Origin: Bdellovibrionales bacterium
GTDB taxonomy: Bacteria; Bdellovibrionota; Bdellovibrionia; Bdellovibrionales; UBA1609
Assembly (NCBI GenBank): GCA_016716765.1
Contig: JADJVA010000025.1
Coordinates: forward strand, 372,001 to 436,000
Reading direction: 5' to 3'
Length of the DNA: 64,000 nt
Below the pieces are notes generated by a model. The model did not search any database and had not been told where the DNA came from. It saw only the letters and a program-made list of their open reading frames with translations. Both the position numbers and the translations under genes were made by a program. Every line of letters starts with the position of its first letter. Within the stretch, counting starts at the first letter, position 1. This document shows positions 36,462 through 45,660 of this stretch, piece after piece.

Positions 36462-37212
36462 GGGGGCTCCTTATTGCCGATGGGAGGGACTTGAGGACGG
36501 CAGCTCCGCCAACAACAGCGATTGGCATTATTAGGATTATCAGTCCGGGAACAGCGAGAGTCAGTGTCAAGGCCGCAGTCATGCCAAGCAGTTCTGGAAG
36601 AACTGATCGAACAAATCTGGCGCGCTCATAAAATTTCATTTCATAGATTTCGAATGAATGGTCCAGGATGTCAATTGCAAGAATCAAAAGAGCCAAGAAT
36701 GAGGAGAGGAAAAATAATACAGGGATAAACGATATTAAAAGAATTAAGGCGCCAAGGAGCAAGGAAAAAAGGAGCTTGGCCGCCGCTGTGGGTATACTTC
36801 GGAAGAATGTTCCTAACCACCCCTTGGTTTGTGAGGCGTTTTCGCTGAGAAGTTCCAAAGAGATAAGGGCCCTTTCGGCCAAAACAGAATTAAAGGGGCT
36901 AGCCACAGCACCTGCAATGAGGAAGAACACATAGGTCCATAGAATAACAAAGCTAATCCAGATAAGAGCAAACGCAAGGTAGTACGCAGCTGTAATAATA
37001 GGGCTTGTCGGATCGGTAGAAATCAGAGCCATCGCAGAGGCGACCATCGAAGGCAAATAAACTATTCCCAGAGCAATTCCGAGGACAAATAAAATAAAAT
37101 TCACGATAAAAGGGACATAGGTCCAGCGCCGTAGCTTTGGCATCGCCAGAAGCAAGAGAATCCCTTTAAATAAAAACGAAAAGCCTTGAGCAAATCTCTT
37201 CAAAGAATCCAA
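36436..37212 (-). CDS. EI24/CysZ-like inner-membrane protein
   Basis: 258 residues with four to five strong membrane segments. The family mark is the motif AVASPFNSVLAERA after helix 2, as in EI24 and CysZ proteins. E. coli CysZ helps sulfate uptake for cysteine synthesis. Here the gene overlaps gshA, which consumes cysteine, so a sulfur-related role fits, but other EI24 proteins have unknown jobs. It begins two bases after the TPR lipoprotein gene ends. Confidence 0.75.
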   Translation of the reverse strand: MDSLKRFAQGFSFLFKGILLLLAMPKLRRWTYVPFIVNFILFVLGIALGIVYLPSMVASAMALISTDPTSPIITAAYYLAFALIWISFVILWTYVFFLIAGAVASPFNSVLAERALISLELLSENASQTKGWLGTFFRSIPTAAAKLLFSLLLGALILLISFIPVLFFLSSFLALLILAIDILDHSFEIYEMKFYERARFVRSVLPELLGMTAALTLTLAVPGLIILIMPIAVVGGAAVLKSLPSAIRSPLDSRHHSS

Positions 37213-37213
37213 T

Positions 37214-38371
37214 TTATTTTTCCTTCACTTTTTTGGGGAGAGGACCTTGAGACTTGGAGGTTTTTTCTAAAATTGATCGAGAGGTCTTGATCCGTCCTTG
37301 TCGACGAAGCCCTTCCCGTCGCTTCGCGTCTGGAGTCAAGTCGTTTCCAATCGCCAAGTCGGCCAAGTAAATTTCGACTTTCCTTTCTTGTAGTTCAATT
37401 TCTGAGAAAATGCTTTGGACTTCCGTAGCTTCGGCCGGGTCAGGAAATCGCATCGACTTAAGGATCTGGATGTTCTCCAGTATTCCCCTCGCCAACCGAA
37501 TCTTCCACATTCTGAGATTATTTTCGACCTCTCCTTCATCTGTACCTTTAGAAAAACTTGGAGGGTGATTGAGGGCCTGCCAAATCGCCACGTAGGCTTC
37601 CTTGAGGTTTTTAGAAGCACGAGGCGACCAATCACGACTTCCCATCTCCGAGCTTTTGAGCAAATAGCCTTGTAAATACCTAAGAGATCCTATGTAAGCA
37701 TTGGCGTGCTCAGGGAGTGTTTCGAGATTTGGCTGCACTCTTCCCATGAAGTAGAGAGTTTTGGCGAGGAGTTCTTTGCGGTTGGACGGGCTTTCGCCAT
37801 CTCGATAAATGTCCTTGAGTCCCTTTTGAGAGAGAGAAAAATATTTCTCGGCAGTTTTAAGATCTCCATTTTTTGCGTATGCGGCGGCCAATCGGGCGGG
37901 CAGCTCCGCTTCAGCGACATCTGAAGACAAAAACTTCTTTCTTTTGAGAGCATCCTTGAGGCTTGCTATCTGTTTGACAGTTTGGCCCAGACATTCAAAG
38001 CAATAGGACAGGCGAAAAAGAGACTGTGCCTCTATTCGGGGGAATTTTTTTCCGGAAAGATTCACAACCTGCCGATAGACAACAGAGGCCTCCTGACATT
38101 TTTCCAATCCTTCCAAAGCGGAGGCTTTGTTGAATAGGGCCACCAAACCAAACTCAGAATTCGGATCACTCTTTAAAATTTTATCGAATTCGACAATTGC
38201 CGCTTCGAAATGCTCGCTCTCCATGTACTTTAAAGCTGTTCCAAATATTGTCTGATCATTGTCTCTTGTCTGACTCTCAAAGCTGGCCTCTGTGTCTGGC
38301 TTCGATAGCTTAGAGCAGCCGATGGCGATTGCAAGAGTAAATAGAAAGATGTTGGCCAAAAAAAAATTCAT
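37214..38371 (-). CDS. TPR-repeat lipoprotein
   Basis: About 385 residues from the ATG at 38371, eight bases after AAGGGA. An in-frame TTG at 38434 overlaps the previous stop but has no site. The signal peptide ends IAIGC, a good lipobox. The mature part has a run of tetratricopeptide hairpins (ALKYMESEHFEAAIVEFDKILKSDP and LFRLSYCFECLGQ). It is likely anchored in the envelope as a scaffold. It sits between two ArsA-like ATPases and the EI24/gshA genes. A link to the Myxococcus gliding proteins that resemble it is only a guess. Confidence 0.75.
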   Translation of the reverse strand: MNFFLANIFLFTLAIAIGCSKLSKPDTEASFESQTRDNDQTIFGTALKYMESEHFEAAIVEFDKILKSDPNSEFGLVALFNKASALEGLEKCQEASVVYRQVVNLSGKKFPRIEAQSLFRLSYCFECLGQTVKQIASLKDALKRKKFLSSDVAEAELPARLAAAYAKNGDLKTAEKYFSLSQKGLKDIYRDGESPSNRKELLAKTLYFMGRVQPNLETLPEHANAYIGSLRYLQGYLLKSSEMGSRDWSPRASKNLKEAYVAIWQALNHPPSFSKGTDEGEVENNLRMWKIRLARGILENIQILKSMRFPDPAEATEVQSIFSEIELQERKVEIYLADLAIGNDLTPDAKRREGLRRQGRIKTSRSILEKTSKSQGPLPKKVKEK

Positions 38372-38430
38372 TTTATTGATCCCTTCAAGTAGGGTTCCAT
38401 TAGGTTTGCGAGCCGAACGAGACCGTCGAT

Positions 38431-39450
38431 TCAAGTGATGTCTGCTATCAAGTCCGGGATTCGAACAATCGCTGTGGATGACCCGAGAGTTCGATTGAAT
38501 TTTTCAAGTTCGATCTCTTTTTGTTGATTAAAAAAGGAGAGCTTTCTGTGGAAGTCGATAATTGGTTGGAAGCGCGGGTCAGATTTGGTCTGATCACTCG
38601 GGGACCATTTTGGGTAGCAACGATTTATGATAACTGAATGCAGACTGTAGCCGCCTTTGCGTAACTCTGAGACAAAATATTCAGTGGCATCCAGATTTGC
38701 TCGATCAAATCCGGTAATCAGAAGGAAGGCACACTCTGGTCCAGTTAATAACCGGTGAATGGCAATGCTCCTCGTACAGACCTCGTTTTGTATCTCAGCC
38801 ATTCCCTCAAAAAAGTCTGAAAGCTCAGTGATGAAATAGGAGCCGGTTATTTTTTCAAGGGCTGCCAATGCAGTTTTTGTTCCTCGACTGAAGAGTTCTT
38901 GCAAGAGTCCGATGGAACCCTCTTTCTTGATAAACCACTGGGAGATTGAATTCTGAAACAAGGAATAAATCTTCTGTGGGGCATAGAGAAAATCAACTGC
39001 ATGCTGGGCTGGTGGAGTATCCAGGATGATAAGATCGTAGAGACCAGATTCAAGACTAAGAGATAGTTTCTCAAGAGAGGTAAACTCTTGGGATCCACTC
39101 AAGGTGGTCGCCATCTGTTTGTAGAGGTTATTTTTTAAAATTCGTTGTGCGCGTTCGGGAGAATGGGCGGCTCGTTCAATAAAACGATCAAAGATAAAGG
39201 AGGGATTTACCATCACGGCGGTGAGTGATCCAGAGGTTTCCTTCAGGTCAATTTTCATTTCTTGATCTGTTTGGGCACTAATACCCAAAGCATCAGCAAG
39301 GCGTCGCGCCGGATCTATGGTCAGAACAAGGACGCGGCGACCTCGTTTTGCGGCAAAAATCCCTAAACAGGCGGAGAGCGTTGTCTTGCCTACGCCTCCT
39401 GTACCCGCACAAACGATGATTTTATTGGAATCAAGAAACGAGGAAGTCAC
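38431..39450 (-). CDS. ArsA/Get3-family ATPase lacking the signature lysine
   Basis: 339 residues. The deviant Walker A reads GTGGVGKTT; the first, signature lysine of KGGxGK is Thr. Switch I and II type segments follow (LTIDPARRLADAL and IILDTPPAQHAVDFL). ArsA/Get3 proteins bind anions or tail-anchored membrane proteins; no arsenic genes are near. It overlaps its paralogue upstream by 20 bases, so the two are likely made together and may pair as a heterodimer. Confidence 0.85.
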   Translation of the reverse strand: MTSSFLDSNKIIVCAGTGGVGKTTLSACLGIFAAKRGRRVLVLTIDPARRLADALGISAQTDQEMKIDLKETSGSLTAVMVNPSFIFDRFIERAAHSPERAQRILKNNLYKQMATTLSGSQEFTSLEKLSLSLESGLYDLIILDTPPAQHAVDFLYAPQKIYSLFQNSISQWFIKKEGSIGLLQELFSRGTKTALAALEKITGSYFITELSDFFEGMAEIQNEVCTRSIAIHRLLTGPECAFLLITGFDRANLDATEYFVSELRKGGYSLHSVIINRCYPKWSPSDQTKSDPRFQPIIDFHRKLSFFNQQKEIELEKFNRTLGSSTAIVRIPDLIADIT

Positions 39451-40342
39451 TGATCTTGATCCTTTCTGCTAACTCATCAATCAATCTAGTGCCAGTTGAA
39501 CAGAACTGCAAAGGCAAGATATCAAAGTCTTCGGCAAAGGAGCGAAGCTTATGGATGGCGGATTGTTGGCGATCCATAACTACTTCGAGGTACCTTATAA
39601 ACTCAATTCCCTCCTCATCTCGGGCGTTGTTGAGCTCCTCTTTGAGAGCGTGGAGGTCTGATTTGGTACCAGGAATTTCCCAGAATCGGTTGCAAATAAT
39701 CTTTGGGACAATTCCCCACTCGCTTCTTAAATTCTCAACAAGATCTTGGCACTCAGACACGGGCAGCTCTTCGGGGAGTGTGACCACTCGGTATTGACAG
39801 TTTTTTGGGTTTTTGAGGATCGCTTCAATTTGCCGGGATTGTTCGCCCATGGGTCCAAAACGAACAGCCTCGGCGAGGCCTTTTGGGGCTCTCAAGAGGG
39901 CACGAAAGTGTCCTGTCGCAAAGGCATCAATAACGACGATGTCGTACTCAAAGGCCGGACCAACGCCTCTAATTCCGCTGGTTGCTTTGCCTAAAATGGA
40001 TATCTCTCTGAGAGCTGGGGCAGCTTGAATAAAGGTCCTCATAACAACATTTTTAAAGAACAAATCCACCAAGGTTTCGATTCGGACATAGTGCTTGAAA
40101 TATTCTCGTAAACAGGCTTCTCCATTCCAGCAGGAGACCCAGAGATTGGGTCTCCACTCCACGGGAGAGTAGGTAAAGGGCTCTTCCAAAAGAATCTGAA
40201 AATGGCTCTGTTCATTGAGTTCAACCAAAAGCACTTTTTTGCCTGATTGCGATAAACGCAGAGCGAGGCTTGCTGCAACCGTAGATTTACCCACTCCGCC
40301 TTTGCCGGAGATGAAGAGGATCTGTTGATCGATACGATTCAT
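39431..40342 (-). CDS. ArsA/Get3-family ATPase with intact signature lysine
   Basis: 303 residues, first gene of the minus-strand set. The P-loop ISGKGGVGKSTVAASLALRL has both lysines. The equivalent of the DTxPTGHTLR switch reads VIDAFATGHFRALLRAP. There are no membrane helices. Similar twin ATPases occur in Myxococcus- and Bdellovibrio-like genomes, where the function is not settled. The 150-bp gap to tig carries both divergent promoters. Confidence 0.85.
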   Translation of the reverse strand: MNRIDQQILFISGKGGVGKSTVAASLALRLSQSGKKVLLVELNEQSHFQILLEEPFTYSPVEWRPNLWVSCWNGEACLREYFKHYVRIETLVDLFFKNVVMRTFIQAAPALREISILGKATSGIRGVGPAFEYDIVVIDAFATGHFRALLRAPKGLAEAVRFGPMGEQSRQIEAILKNPKNCQYRVVTLPEELPVSECQDLVENLRSEWGIVPKIICNRFWEIPGTKSDLHALKEELNNARDEEGIEFIRYLEVVMDRQQSAIHKLRSFAEDFDILPLQFCSTGTRLIDELAERIKISDFLVS

Positions 40343-40493
40343 GGGGAAATTTCCCTCTCAATTATTAACGTGAAGCATTAATTCCTTGCCTGGGGCTGCC
40401 GCATCACTTAAAAGATTCAGTCTGACCCGGCTATTATATAGTTGGTTTTGGAAGAACTCAAACTCCTAAAGCGGTAGGAAATAAGGAGAGTCC

Positions 40494-41798
40494 ATGAAAG
40501 TGAATTTGGAGAAATTGGATGGTCTGGCACACAGGTTTAGCTTTGAGATTGCAGCCGATAAAGTGAGCAAGGCCTTTGAAGAGGCCTACAAGGAATTGCA
40601 AAAGAGTGTTTCCTTAAAGGGATTTAGAAAGGGCAAAGCGCCGATAACCGCGATTCGCAGACAATATGGCGACCGCGTCAAAGATGACGTCCTTCAAAAT
40701 CTTGTTTCAGAATCCTATGAGTCGGCCTTGAAAGAGCACTCCTTGGACCCTATTGGTTATCCAAGTATTCGCATTGATAAATTCGAAAATGATGAAAACT
40801 TTATTTTCTCCGCTGAATTTGAAATTCGACCGCAGATTGATCTGAAGAAATATGAGGGTTTGAGTGTCGAGAAGGAAATAGCCGTTATTGAAGATTCTCG
40901 AACTCAAGAAGTGTTAGAGAATATTCAAAGAAGCAATGCTGAGATGATTCCAATTTTTGAAGATCGGCCAGCACAGAGTGGAGACGTTGCTGAGGTAGCC
41001 TTTGAAGGATTTGTTGATGGCAAGCCCCTGGAAGGGGCTCAGTCCGACCAACATCTTTTGGAACTGGGGAACAAGCAGTTTATAGAAGGTTTCGAGGAAG
41101 GTGTTATAGGGATGAAGGTGGGTGTAACGACTTCGCTTAATCTCTCCTTTCCCGCTGAATATCACAACGCGGATGTGGCCGGAAAACCAGTTGTTTTTCA
41201 GGTTACCCTCAAGGGGCTAAAGAGAAAGGCGTTACCAGAAATTAACGACGATTTGGCAAAACGAGCGGGACCCTTTGAGAGTCTGGAGGCCCTCAAGATT
41301 CAAATCCGGAAAGATCTTGAGGAAGCTGAACAAGAGAGCATTAAAAGCGGACTAAAGGATAAAATTCTCAAGGCCTTGGTTGCTGAAAATCCCGTTGAAG
41401 TTCCTCGCTCCCTCCATCAGCGCCAGAAGGAACTGCTCATTGAAGATGTGAAAAAAAGAATGCATCAGCAAGGTCTTTCAGAAATGGATTTTGAAGAATA
41501 CAAAACGAAGTGGGATCAGGATTTTAATGATTCGGCTACATTTATTGTGCAATCAAGTTTTTTGGTCGACGCGATTGCGGATAAGCTATCGCTGCGTCCT
41601 AGTCACCAAGATTTGCACGCTAAGATTAATGAGATTGCCAAACAGACGGGCCTCGAAGAAGCTCGCCTGAACGAATACTACCACAAGCCTGAGAATCAAT
41701 CTCGGCTCTCATTTCAGCTGATGGAAGAAAAAGTTGTTTCCCATCTGATAGACAAGGCTATTATCAGAGAAGTCCCCAAAAGTGCTGGAGCTGAATGA
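40494..41798 (+). CDS. tig: Trigger factor, ribosome-associated chaperone
   Basis: 434 residues (E. coli 432). The ribosome-docking signature GFRKGKAP is near residue 43. A PPIase (FKBP-like) domain follows (SGDVAEVAFEGFVDGKPLEGAQ), then the long helical C-terminal arms. It binds nascent chains at the exit tunnel. The ATG is preceded by AAGGAGAG. It stands alone here and converges with a small exported protein. Confidence 0.95.
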   Translation: MKVNLEKLDGLAHRFSFEIAADKVSKAFEEAYKELQKSVSLKGFRKGKAPITAIRRQYGDRVKDDVLQNLVSESYESALKEHSLDPIGYPSIRIDKFENDENFIFSAEFEIRPQIDLKKYEGLSVEKEIAVIEDSRTQEVLENIQRSNAEMIPIFEDRPAQSGDVAEVAFEGFVDGKPLEGAQSDQHLLELGNKQFIEGFEEGVIGMKVGVTTSLNLSFPAEYHNADVAGKPVVFQVTLKGLKRKALPEINDDLAKRAGPFESLEALKIQIRKDLEEAEQESIKSGLKDKILKALVAENPVEVPRSLHQRQKELLIEDVKKRMHQQGLSEMDFEEYKTKWDQDFNDSATFIVQSSFLVDAIADKLSLRPSHQDLHAKINEIAKQTGLEEARLNEYYHKPENQSRLSFQLMEEKVVSHLIDKAIIREVPKSAGAE

Positions 41799-41806
41799 AC
41801 AAATAC

Positions 41807-42409
41807 TCACTTGATGGCTGCTGGTGAGGCTTGGCAATAGTTGTGCCTTTCAAAGTGTTGTCGGCAGATATTGCTTGGCGATCGACAGTCATTTAGATCA
41901 TAAGATACATAGCGTCCGGGAGGGCAGCTCAGGTTGGGACCAGAGCTGACCTCAGATCTAAAATGTCCATGGGTCACTTGAACGCCCTTTGCGTACAGCG
42001 CCCATTCAATTTGGTTCGTTCCAATTTTAAGAAGAGGCCGCTGTGTGAGCGTCGTTACCCAAAGATTAATTCGCCTTGATGTTCGTCCTTTGACAGAATC
42101 ATATGTCATTTTTTTGGTTTCCGATGATCCGTCTGCACGAATGGACTCTACAATGAGCTGGTCGGCCTGTACACCTAAGGGGCCTAGGAAGTAGGTGAAT
42201 TCAGCAGGATTTAGAACCCAATCGTGACATCTGAAGTGGACGAGTTCTGTGTGTCCTTTCTCATGGCAACTGATCTGAACTGACGCGTCCAAATGTTCGG
42301 CCTCATAATCTGCACCATCACTAAGGCCAGGCCTTTGATTACCCCAGGAACGAGGAACTACCAAAAATAGCAAAAAAATGAAAAATATGAAGATTAAATG
42401 ACGAAACAT
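41807..42409 (-). CDS. Exported cysteine-containing protein of unknown function
   Basis: 200 residues from the ATG at 42409, which follows GAGGGGGG. A signal peptide (HLIFIFFIFLLFLVVPRSWG) is present. The mature part has seven cysteines, among them ISCHEKGH, HFRCHDW, LSCPPGRY and a cluster of three near the end (NDCRSPSNICRQHFERHNYC), so disulphides are likely. No family is recognised. It ends eight bases from the tig stop. Confidence 0.65.
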   Translation of the reverse strand: MFRHLIFIFFIFLLFLVVPRSWGNQRPGLSDGADYEAEHLDASVQISCHEKGHTELVHFRCHDWVLNPAEFTYFLGPLGVQADQLIVESIRADGSSETKKMTYDSVKGRTSRRINLWVTTLTQRPLLKIGTNQIEWALYAKGVQVTHGHFRSEVSSGPNLSCPPGRYVSYDLNDCRSPSNICRQHFERHNYCQASPAAIK

Positions 42410-42495
42410 AAAAACCCCCCTCTCGAAATCTTGCCCTAGCGAGAATCGACGGCTAGCATAGAAGCTAAACTTAGATTCCACGGAAGGACGTAGAA

Positions 42496-42990
42496 ATGAA
42501 TGCTACGAATAATCAGAACACTGTATCCAACGATTCGTCAAAGCAAGAATTTCCCAAACGCAGATGGCGGAATTACCTTCTTAATCCACAGTTTCAGTTG
42601 AAGTTCAGCGTTTATTTTATCGCGAGCGTTCTCGCGGTTGTTGGAGTGATGGTGGCATTCATTTTTACCCGTTTGCAGGATCTTCGTGAGGTCATCTTGC
42701 AGTTCTACGGAGAAGACACTGTTCTTCAGGCTCATATGGATGGGGCTATATTTGAAATAACGATGATAGGCTTTTTAACTCTGTTGGGCTTTTCTACCGT
42801 TTCTTTTTTCTATTCCTTAATAATTTCACATCGAATCGCCGGTCCAACTTTGGTTATATGTCGATTTATTGAAGATTTGAAAAAGGGCGACTATGAAGGC
42901 AATCGTCATCTTCGTCATTATGACGAACTCAAGCCAATTATAAATGGACTCAATGAATTAGCGGATATTCTGAAGAAAAATCAATCATAA
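42496..42990 (+). CDS. Two-helix membrane protein with HAMP-like segment
   Basis: 164 residues. Two membrane helices (about 37-57 and 90-110) flank a short periplasmic loop. After helix 2 comes SHRIAGPTLVICRFIEDLKKGDYEG and HYDELKPIINGLNELADILK, which looks like a HAMP signal-relay domain. There is no kinase or methyl-accepting output domain, so it may be a stand-alone relay or regulator. AAGGA precedes the ATG. It diverges from the exported protein at 41807-42409 and converges with ctpA. Confidence 0.7.
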   Translation: MNATNNQNTVSNDSSKQEFPKRRWRNYLLNPQFQLKFSVYFIASVLAVVGVMVAFIFTRLQDLREVILQFYGEDTVLQAHMDGAIFEITMIGFLTLLGFSTVSFFYSLIISHRIAGPTLVICRFIEDLKKGDYEGNRHLRHYDELKPIINGLNELADILKKNQS

Positions 42991-43009
42991 TGAAACGATA
43001 AGATATCAG

Positions 43010-44440
43010 TTATTTATTTGTCGGACTCTCCTCGGGTCTATTCATCACCTTCCATGCTCTCAGGTAATTATAGCCTTGGAGAATCTGGAAATCCTCTTTT
43101 AAGAGCAAATCCTTGGGCGACAGCTTTTCTCCCGAGTCCTCTTTTGATTCTGTCCACCAGTAGTTAATTGCATTTTCGGTTTCTGAGTTGGTTCCGCCTT
43201 TACTCTCTCGCCCTGGGTTTGCCAGTTTCGATATTTTTTCCTTTTCGCCCAACAAGTGTCCCTTCATGTCTTTTTCTCGTCGGATATCTCGATTGACTTT
43301 TGCTTTTGCCAATATTTCTGTACTGAAATTCTCTACGATAACATCAGGGGTAATTCCCTCTGCTTGAATCGAAACTCCTTTTGGGGTGTAATAGCGAGCA
43401 ACGGTTAGCTTGAGGCCGGACCCATCACCCAATTTAACAACAGATTGAACGGACCCCTTTCCAAAACTTCTTTGCCCCATGATCAAGGCTCTCTTATTGT
43501 CTTGTAAGGCGCCCGCCAAGATTTCACTGGCACTGGCAGAGTATTCATCAATCAGGACAACAAGAGGGAAAGTCGGAAAAGCACCCGATTTTTTTGCATA
43601 AACGACTTCCTTTTCCTTTTTATTGCGTCCCATTGTACTCACAATAGTGCCCTTATCTAAAAACATATTACTGATTTCAATTGCCTGCTCAAGCAAACCG
43701 CCAGGATTGCGTCTGAGATCTAGGATTAGGCCAGCCACTGCCTTTTTGCTTTTGATGTGGCTTTCAATTGCTTTGCGCATTTCCTTAGCCGAATTCTCAA
43801 TGAAGCTTGTTAGTTTTACATAGAAATATCCGTCCTCGAGGTCGGTTGTCTTGACGCTCTTGATTTTGACGGTTGCTCTGACAATTGAAAATACCTTTGG
43901 GCGCTCAAATCCATCGCGAAAGATCCCCAGATTTACTTTTGAACCGTTCTTTCCTCTCATGTGTTGGGCGGCCTCGACTAAAGTCATTCCTTTCGTGGAC
44001 TCACCGTTTATTTCAACAATCTTGTCTCCAGCTTTCACTCCCGCCACATATGCGGGCGTATCTTCTATTGGCGAAATAACGGTAAGAATGCCATCCTGGA
44101 CTGTTATTTCAATTCCTAATCCGCCAAATTCACCTGAAGTTTCGGATTCAAATTCCTTGAAAATGTCGGGTTCAAGAAAATTGGTGTGAGGATCAAGTTC
44201 TCTCAGCATGCCCTTAATCCCTCCGTAAATCAGTTTTTGAGTGTCAACCTCTTCGACGTAGTATTGCTGAACCAAATTGAGAACCTTGGCAAATAGCTGG
44301 AGATCGGCATAGCGCTCCTTAGCCCAGGATCCGATGCCTCCGACAGAAAACCCGACAATCCACAAGACCAAAAAAATGGGACCGATAAGCAGCCAATATT
44401 TTCGGGATCCATATTTCAAACCGTTCGTATTTTTATTCAT
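43010..44440 (-). CDS. ctpA: C-terminal processing protease, S41 family
   Basis: 476 residues. An N-terminal membrane anchor is followed by a PDZ domain (VAGVKAGDKIVEINGEST) and the S41 catalytic core. The catalytic serine lies in EYSASASEIL and the lysine in QRSFGKGSVQ. It cleaves C-termini of periplasmic proteins and in several bacteria trims cell-wall hydrolases. It is the last gene of the ftsE-ftsX-envC-ctpA set, eight bases after envC, which links it to peptidoglycan turnover during division. Confidence 0.92.
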   Translation of the reverse strand: MNKNTNGLKYGSRKYWLLIGPIFLVLWIVGFSVGGIGSWAKERYADLQLFAKVLNLVQQYYVEEVDTQKLIYGGIKGMLRELDPHTNFLEPDIFKEFESETSGEFGGLGIEITVQDGILTVISPIEDTPAYVAGVKAGDKIVEINGESTKGMTLVEAAQHMRGKNGSKVNLGIFRDGFERPKVFSIVRATVKIKSVKTTDLEDGYFYVKLTSFIENSAKEMRKAIESHIKSKKAVAGLILDLRRNPGGLLEQAIEISNMFLDKGTIVSTMGRNKKEKEVVYAKKSGAFPTFPLVVLIDEYSASASEILAGALQDNKRALIMGQRSFGKGSVQSVVKLGDGSGLKLTVARYYTPKGVSIQAEGITPDVIVENFSTEILAKAKVNRDIRREKDMKGHLLGEKEKISKLANPGRESKGGTNSETENAINYWWTESKEDSGEKLSPKDLLLKEDFQILQGYNYLRAWKVMNRPEESPTNK

Positions 44441-44448
44441 TTAATCCC

Positions 44449-45660
44449 TCATCGTCGCAATTTTTCGATATCATTATGCCACTTCATCCAAGGTTTTGGA
44501 TCAATCGAATCTGAAAAATGTCGAATTTCAAAGTAAATACCCGACTCCTGATATGTATTCAGACCAGAGAGACCAATCACCTGCTCCTCGGAAATTTTTT
44601 GACCTATCTTAACACTTACAGAACTTTGATGACTATAGACAGAGTAATACCTGTCGCCGTGGTCTATAATCACCGTGTTTCCATATCCGTCAATTGGACC
44701 CGCAAATTGGACTAGTCCATCAAAGACGGCCTTCACTGGGAGTCCCTGTTCACCTTTCAAAAATATACCTTTGTGGCTTGTTTTGAATCTATAGCGATCA
44801 TTTTGGTTGATCCCATATTCTCGCAAGACTACCCCTTGTATGGGCAAAGGTAGAGTTCCTTTTCTTTCAAAAAAGCTTTCATCAAGCAGCGAGGGAATTT
44901 CGTTGATGTGTGAAATTTCATTCGCTCTTTTGCGCAGTCCAGCCAGATGGGCCAGATGATCTTGGCGGACCTGGCGAAGCTGAACCAAAAGCTTGCTTTT
45001 AGATTTTTGCTCAGACTCGAGGATGGATTCTTGCGACTTGAGTCGGTGTTGCGCCAGGACCAGATGTTGGATGTTGCGTTTTAACCTTGAGCGCTGAGAT
45101 TCAAGGGATTTGATGTTGCTCTCAAAGTCTTGAATGATCTCATAGTCCCTGTCTGCAACCCTCTTCAAAAAGGCGAGATTTCGATCTAATTCAAAGGATG
45201 TCTGAGATGAAAAAATGGTTTCTAAGGTCCCATGCTCTCCCATTTTATAGAGCGTGCGCAGTCTTCGCGAGAGAAGTTTGCGCTGATTTTTTATGCGATC
45301 CTCCAATTTAACAATTGATTTTGCGAGACTGTTCGTATCAACTTTTGCGGATAGCATTTCATCAGTCAGCCTATTCCTCCTCTTACTCATGTCCTTGATT
45401 TTAACGTTTACATCGTAGAGGTTTCCAAGCAATTTCCTGCTATTTTCGTCCGAAATAACAAATTTCTCCTTTGTTGAGTGAAGATCGTCCACTAATTGTT
45501 CGATTGAATTCGGGGCCTCGATTTTTTCAGGTGTCTTCAATTCGAGAGATGCTTCCCCAATTGCCAAAGTCAATGGGGGAGCAATGCTTGCAATGAATAC
45601 AAGAAGAGCAGGGGTCAAAAATAAAGCTCCTGATTTTGAGCAGCTGACCAGCCATTGCAA
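44449..45660 (-). CDS. envC: EnvC-like murein hydrolase activator with degenerate LytM domain
   Basis: 403 residues (E. coli EnvC 419). A signal peptide is followed by long coiled coils (about 50-270) and a C-terminal LytM/M23 domain (THKGIFL-like start near residue 290). The M23 zinc ligands are lost: the first HxxxD reads HKGIF and the final HxH reads IYFEI, as in E. coli EnvC (LYFEIR). It is therefore an activator, not an enzyme. It probably acts with FtsEX to switch on amidases at the septum. Its start overlaps the ftsX end by 46 bases. Confidence 0.88.
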   Translation of the reverse strand: MQWLVSCSKSGALFLTPALLVFIASIAPPLTLAIGEASLELKTPEKIEAPNSIEQLVDDLHSTKEKFVISDENSRKLLGNLYDVNVKIKDMSKRRNRLTDEMLSAKVDTNSLAKSIVKLEDRIKNQRKLLSRRLRTLYKMGEHGTLETIFSSQTSFELDRNLAFLKRVADRDYEIIQDFESNIKSLESQRSRLKRNIQHLVLAQHRLKSQESILESEQKSKSKLLVQLRQVRQDHLAHLAGLRKRANEISHINEIPSLLDESFFERKGTLPLPIQGVVLREYGINQNDRYRFKTSHKGIFLKGEQGLPVKAVFDGLVQFAGPIDGYGNTVIIDHGDRYYSVYSHQSSVSVKIGQKISEEQVIGLSGLNTYQESGIYFEIRHFSDSIDPKPWMKWHNDIEKLRR

